This document shows, in pieces, positions 5,680 to 7,145 of a DNA stretch of 7,145 nt. The notes below the pieces were generated by a model. The model was not told the origin of the DNA. It did no database searches and worked only from the letters and a program-made list of their open reading frames with translations. Origin of the DNA: Bacillota bacterium (GTDB taxonomy: Bacteria > Bacillota > Sulfobacillia > RBS10-35 > JAJYVN01); the NCBI GenBank assembly GCA_021791995.1, contig JAJYVN010000152.1, forward strand, positions 1-7,145, given 5' to 3'. The position numbers were made by a program, and so were the translations under genes. Within the stretch, counting starts at the first letter, position 1; every line of letters starts with the position of its first letter.

Positions 5680-6543
5680 GTGCCGAAGGGGTCTTGGCCC
5701 GTCGGATGGCCTGCGGACCAGTTGAATGCACTGATTCAGTTGGCTTTGGCCGAGGATGGAACCAGCGCCGACGTTACTTCTGAGGCCGTGGTGGAGCCCG
5801 ATCTCAGGGCCAAGGCCGTGCTGTTGGCCAAAGAGCCCGGTGTGATTGCCGGTCTGCCGGTAGCAGATCGCGTCTTCGTGTCGGTGGACCCGGATTTGCA
5901 CTGGGACGCCCTGGTTACCGATGGTGTACACGTGACCACCGTTCCCAGCCGGCTCGGAACGGTGGAGGGGTCGGCCCGTTCGATCCTGCGTGCGGAGCGC
6001 GTGGCACTCAACTTCTTGCAGCATCTCTCGGGCATCGCGACACTCACGTGGCAGGCGGTGTCAAAGGCGCCGGGAGTGGAGGTGCTCGATACGCGCAAGA
6101 CAACCCCAGGGCTACGGTGGCTCGAGCGCTACGCCGTGCGCACAGGTGGCGGGCGTAACCACCGCTTCGGACTCGGGGATGGGGTCCTGATCAAGGATAA
6201 TCACGTTCGTGCGGCGGGAGGCATCCGGTCTGCCGTACTGCGGGCCAGAGAGTGCGCACCGTTTGGCCTACGCATCGAGGTGGAGTGCACCACTTTGGCG
6301 GAGGTTTCGGATGCCCTGGAAGCAGGTGCGGAGATCATTCTGCTCGACAATATGCCAACAGCACTGCTGGCCCAGGCGGTGCAGTTGATTGGTCCGCGCG
6401 CACGCACCGAGGCTTCGGGAGGGATCAATCTCGACACCATCGCGGAGGTGGCGCGGACCGGAGTGACCTCGCTCTCGATGGGGTCTTTAACGCACTCGGC
6501 CCGTGCGCTGGATGTGAGCCTTGAGATCGAGGAGATGGGCTGA
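5680..6543 (+). CDS. nadC: Quinolinate phosphoribosyltransferase (nicotinate-nucleotide pyrophosphorylase) NadC
   Basis: NadC condenses quinolinate with phosphoribosyl pyrophosphate to nicotinate mononucleotide, releasing CO2 and pyrophosphate. From GTG 5680 it has 287 residues, the usual length. The N-terminal domain has LALAEDGTSADVTSEAVV, where the family has the E-D-x-x-x-x-D-x-T pattern. The barrel carries ERVALNFLQHLSGIAT, LDTRKTTPGLR (Arg139, Lys140), TGGGRNHRFGLGDGVLIKDNH (His161, Arg162, Lys172), IEVECTTLAE, IILLDNM and EASGGINLDTI; together these form the quinolinate and phosphate sites. It starts 4 bases after nadB and shares its promoter. The missing middle enzyme, quinolinate synthase NadA, must be encoded elsewhere if the pathway works. 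A shadow frame starting in nadB is open in front of the gene, but the well-spaced ribosome site and the family start favour GTG 5680. Confidence 0.97.
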   Translation: MPKGSWPVGWPADQLNALIQLALAEDGTSADVTSEAVVEPDLRAKAVLLAKEPGVIAGLPVADRVFVSVDPDLHWDALVTDGVHVTTVPSRLGTVEGSARSILRAERVALNFLQHLSGIATLTWQAVSKAPGVEVLDTRKTTPGLRWLERYAVRTGGGRNHRFGLGDGVLIKDNHVRAAGGIRSAVLRARECAPFGLRIEVECTTLAEVSDALEAGAEIILLDNMPTALLAQAVQLIGPRARTEASGGINLDTIAEVARTGVTSLSMGSLTHSARALDVSLEIEEMG

Positions 6544-6572
6544 GGAGCTCCCCGCGTGGGATCGGTATCGGT

Positions 6573-6597
6573 GGCGCTGCCTGGATTGCATTGCGCC
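6573..6597 (+). other. Bulged hairpin after nadC
   Basis: GGCGC pairs with GCGCC, and TGC with GCA inside it around a 7-base loop, leaving a TT bulge on the 3' side. It lies about 30 bases after the nadC stop and may end the nadBC transcript, but a C tract follows instead of a T tract. The rest of 6544-6650 holds the 8-bp palindrome GGAGCTCC (6544-6551) and nothing else I can identify. Confidence 0.3.
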
Positions 6598-6652
6598 CCC
6601 GCGCTTCCGGTCGAAGTTCCATTCCGGCAGCTTCGGGTATTCGGGATATGAA

Positions 6653-6670
6653 GTCAATGTACGTATTGAC
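6653..6670 (+). repeat. Inverted repeat overlapping the IS607 -35
   Basis: GTCAAT and ATTGAC (6-bp arms) flank GTACGT. The right arm overlaps the TTGACA -35 of the tnpA promoter. A dimeric DNA-binding protein, such as the MerR-like domain of TnpA, could bind here and repress its own gene, but the second leader (7074-7088) lacks the left arm, so the repeat may be specific to this copy or accidental. Confidence 0.4.
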
Positions 6671-6694
6671 ATCACCTTTTCCCTATCGAATGAT
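6666..6694 (+). promoter_or_regulatory. Promoter of the IS607 tnpA remnant
   Basis: TTGACA (6666-6671) is a perfect -35 and AATGAT (6689-6694) a 4-of-6 match to -10, with 17 bases between. The second IS607-type leader keeps both boxes and the spacing while the spacer bases differ, which supports a real promoter. Confidence 0.6.
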
Positions 6695-6717
6695 GCCCCG
6701 TATGGCATGGGATACGG

Positions 6718-7078
6718 ATGCTTTCGACGGGACAAGTGGCGAACTGGTTGGGCATTTCGGTCCGCACGGTCTACCGCTGGGAGGAGATCGGCCGGCTGGT
6801 ACCTGTCAGGCGTTTGCGCAGCGGGCAGCGCCGGTTCTTGTCCCGGGATGTTGACGCTTTGCGTCGGTTGAGTGTGAGCCGCAAGGAACGCTGCGGTATC
6901 TACGCTCGGGTTTCTTCCACAGAAAGAGGCGGCGGCGACGGACCGCAGGTACGAGATTACGGCTCTGGTGGCCGAGCGTGCTTCCGGCCTGAACGAGAAG
7001 CGGCGTGGTCTGCACCGCCTGTTGCGCATGGCCGCCGAAGGCGAAATCGATGTGGTGTTGGTCGAATTCAAGGAGTAG
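6718..7078 (+). pseudogene. tnpA: IS607-family serine transposase TnpA, frameshifted and truncated
   Basis: IS607 TnpA moves the element by serine-recombinase chemistry. The intact N-terminus from ATG 6718 is a MerR-like helix-turn-helix: LSTGQVANWLGISVRTVYRW, then EEIGRLVPVR and a QRRFLSRDVDAL wing. It continues to YARVSSTE, where the first Ser of ARVSS (residue 66) is the nucleophile. After this the original frame turns to Gly/Arg-rich nonsense, while the frame at 6917-7078 reads QKEAAATDRRYEITALVAE and then the very typical RASGLNEKRRGLHRLLRM and EGEIDVVLVEFK, ending KE and TAG. So there is a frameshift near 6912-6925. Compared with the family, roughly 12-15 residues between the QKEA and RRYEI blocks also seem missing. 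The normal continuation after VEFK (DRLxRFG and the C-terminal helix) is lost because another sequence starts at about 7073. The gene cannot make an active transposase. Confidence 0.85.
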
Positions 7079-7088
7079 ACATCGACGC

Positions 7089-7117
7089 TTGACATTACGC
7101 GCCGGTGATCGGATGAT
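7089..7117 (+). promoter_or_regulatory. Promoter of the second IS607-type tnpA
   Basis: TTGACA (7089-7094) and GATGAT (7112-7117) are 17 bases apart, matching the architecture of 6666-6694. The blocks TTGACAT-AC and ATCG-ATGATG are conserved between the two leaders. Confidence 0.55.
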
Positions 7118-7138
7118 GACCCTATGATAAGGGAACAG

Positions 7139-7145
7139 ATGCTCT
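7139..7145 (+). CDS. Start of a second IS607 tnpA (only two codons in window)
   Basis: ATG CTC T at the window end aligns with ATG CTT T at the start of the first tnpA (encoding Met-Leu-Ser). An upstream GGGA (7131-7134), also present in the first leader, may serve as a weak ribosome site. The call depends wholly on the leader alignment; two codons cannot prove a gene. Confidence 0.45.

Larger units (their letters stand above)
6646..7073 (+). mobile_element. Decayed IS607-family element, left end and broken tnpA
   Basis: This segment holds an IS607-type leader (6666-6717) and a damaged tnpA. The left boundary is set near GGATATGAAGT by rough comparison with the second leader; IS607 elements lack terminal inverted repeats and make no target duplication, so the end cannot be read directly. 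The similarity to IS607 coding sequence stops at about 7073. No tnpB or right end is visible for this copy within the window. Confidence 0.6.
7073..7145 (+). mobile_element. Left end of a second IS607-type element, cut by the window edge
   Basis: The tnpA pseudogene coding sequence stops after the VEFK codons, and from about 7073 the DNA instead resembles the leader of the first IS607 copy. Aligning 7089-7143 with 6666-6722, I count about 39 identities in 55 columns with two single-base gaps, and most mismatches lie in the promoter spacer. The alignment runs into ATGCT, the first codons of tnpA in both. The junction is at a GG (7072-7073); IS607-family crossover is reported to occur at GG. 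The exact end could be a few bases either side. Confidence 0.65.

Noticed and set aside
1..7145. The whole window as a composite transposon carrying nrdDG-nadBC.
   Set aside because: The flanking IS pieces are different parts, incomplete, and not shown to be related; nothing shows joint movement.
1..7145. CRISPR array, tRNA or rRNA genes.
   Set aside because: No regularly spaced repeats and no tRNA or rRNA-like sequence were seen on either strand.

Overview
The window is GC-rich (by eye about 60%) bacterial DNA with Shine-Dalgarno-led genes, and every supported gene reads on the + strand. Four intact metabolic genes (1149-6543) lie between insertion-sequence debris at both ends. The genes fit an anaerobe or facultative anaerobe that makes NAD de novo from aspartate. 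The Thermotoga/Firmicutes-like style of NrdD and its partner suggests a GC-rich, Firmicutes-like or thermophilic bacterium, but I cannot name the organism.

Left flank (1-1148). The 3' part of a tnpB gene (IS200/IS605/IS607 type) enters from the left and ends at 560. Its zinc ribbon has lost one of its four cysteines. Its 3' end contains compact hairpins, one closed by a GNRA tetraloop, as expected if it encodes the guide RNA of TnpB (reRNA/omegaRNA). About 590 bases follow without a recognisable gene. They hold strong hairpins, a perfect 13-bp tandem repeat, and an extended -10-like promoter inside an imperfect palindrome just ahead of nrdD.

Core (1149-6543). nrdD encodes the anaerobic (class III) ribonucleotide reductase. 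nrdG follows after 31 bases and encodes the radical-SAM enzyme that installs the glycyl radical of NrdD. A 191-base gap carries a good extended -10 promoter for nadB (L-aspartate oxidase) and nadC (quinolinate phosphoribosyltransferase), which are 4 bases apart. NadB makes iminoaspartate, NadA (not in this window) would turn it into quinolinate, and NadC converts that to nicotinate mononucleotide. The word ATTTGGCC occurs twice upstream of nrdD and, inverted, once just upstream of the nadB -35, so a shared regulator is possible but unproven.

Right flank (6544-7145). A decayed IS607-family tnpA (MerR-like helix-turn-helix plus serine recombinase) starts at 6718. It has a frameshift with a probable short deletion after its catalytic Ser motif, and its coding similarity stops abruptly near 7073. 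At that point a second, related IS607-type left end begins: its -35, -10 and leader align with those of the first copy, and a new tnpA start codon lies 7 bases from the window end. I read this as one IS607 element inserted in the tnpA of an older relative.

I found no RNA gene of tRNA/rRNA type, no CRISPR array and no clearly novel system. The most interesting parts are the nested IS607 ends, the possible guide RNA of the damaged tnpB, and the paired regulatory motifs upstream of nrdD and nadB.
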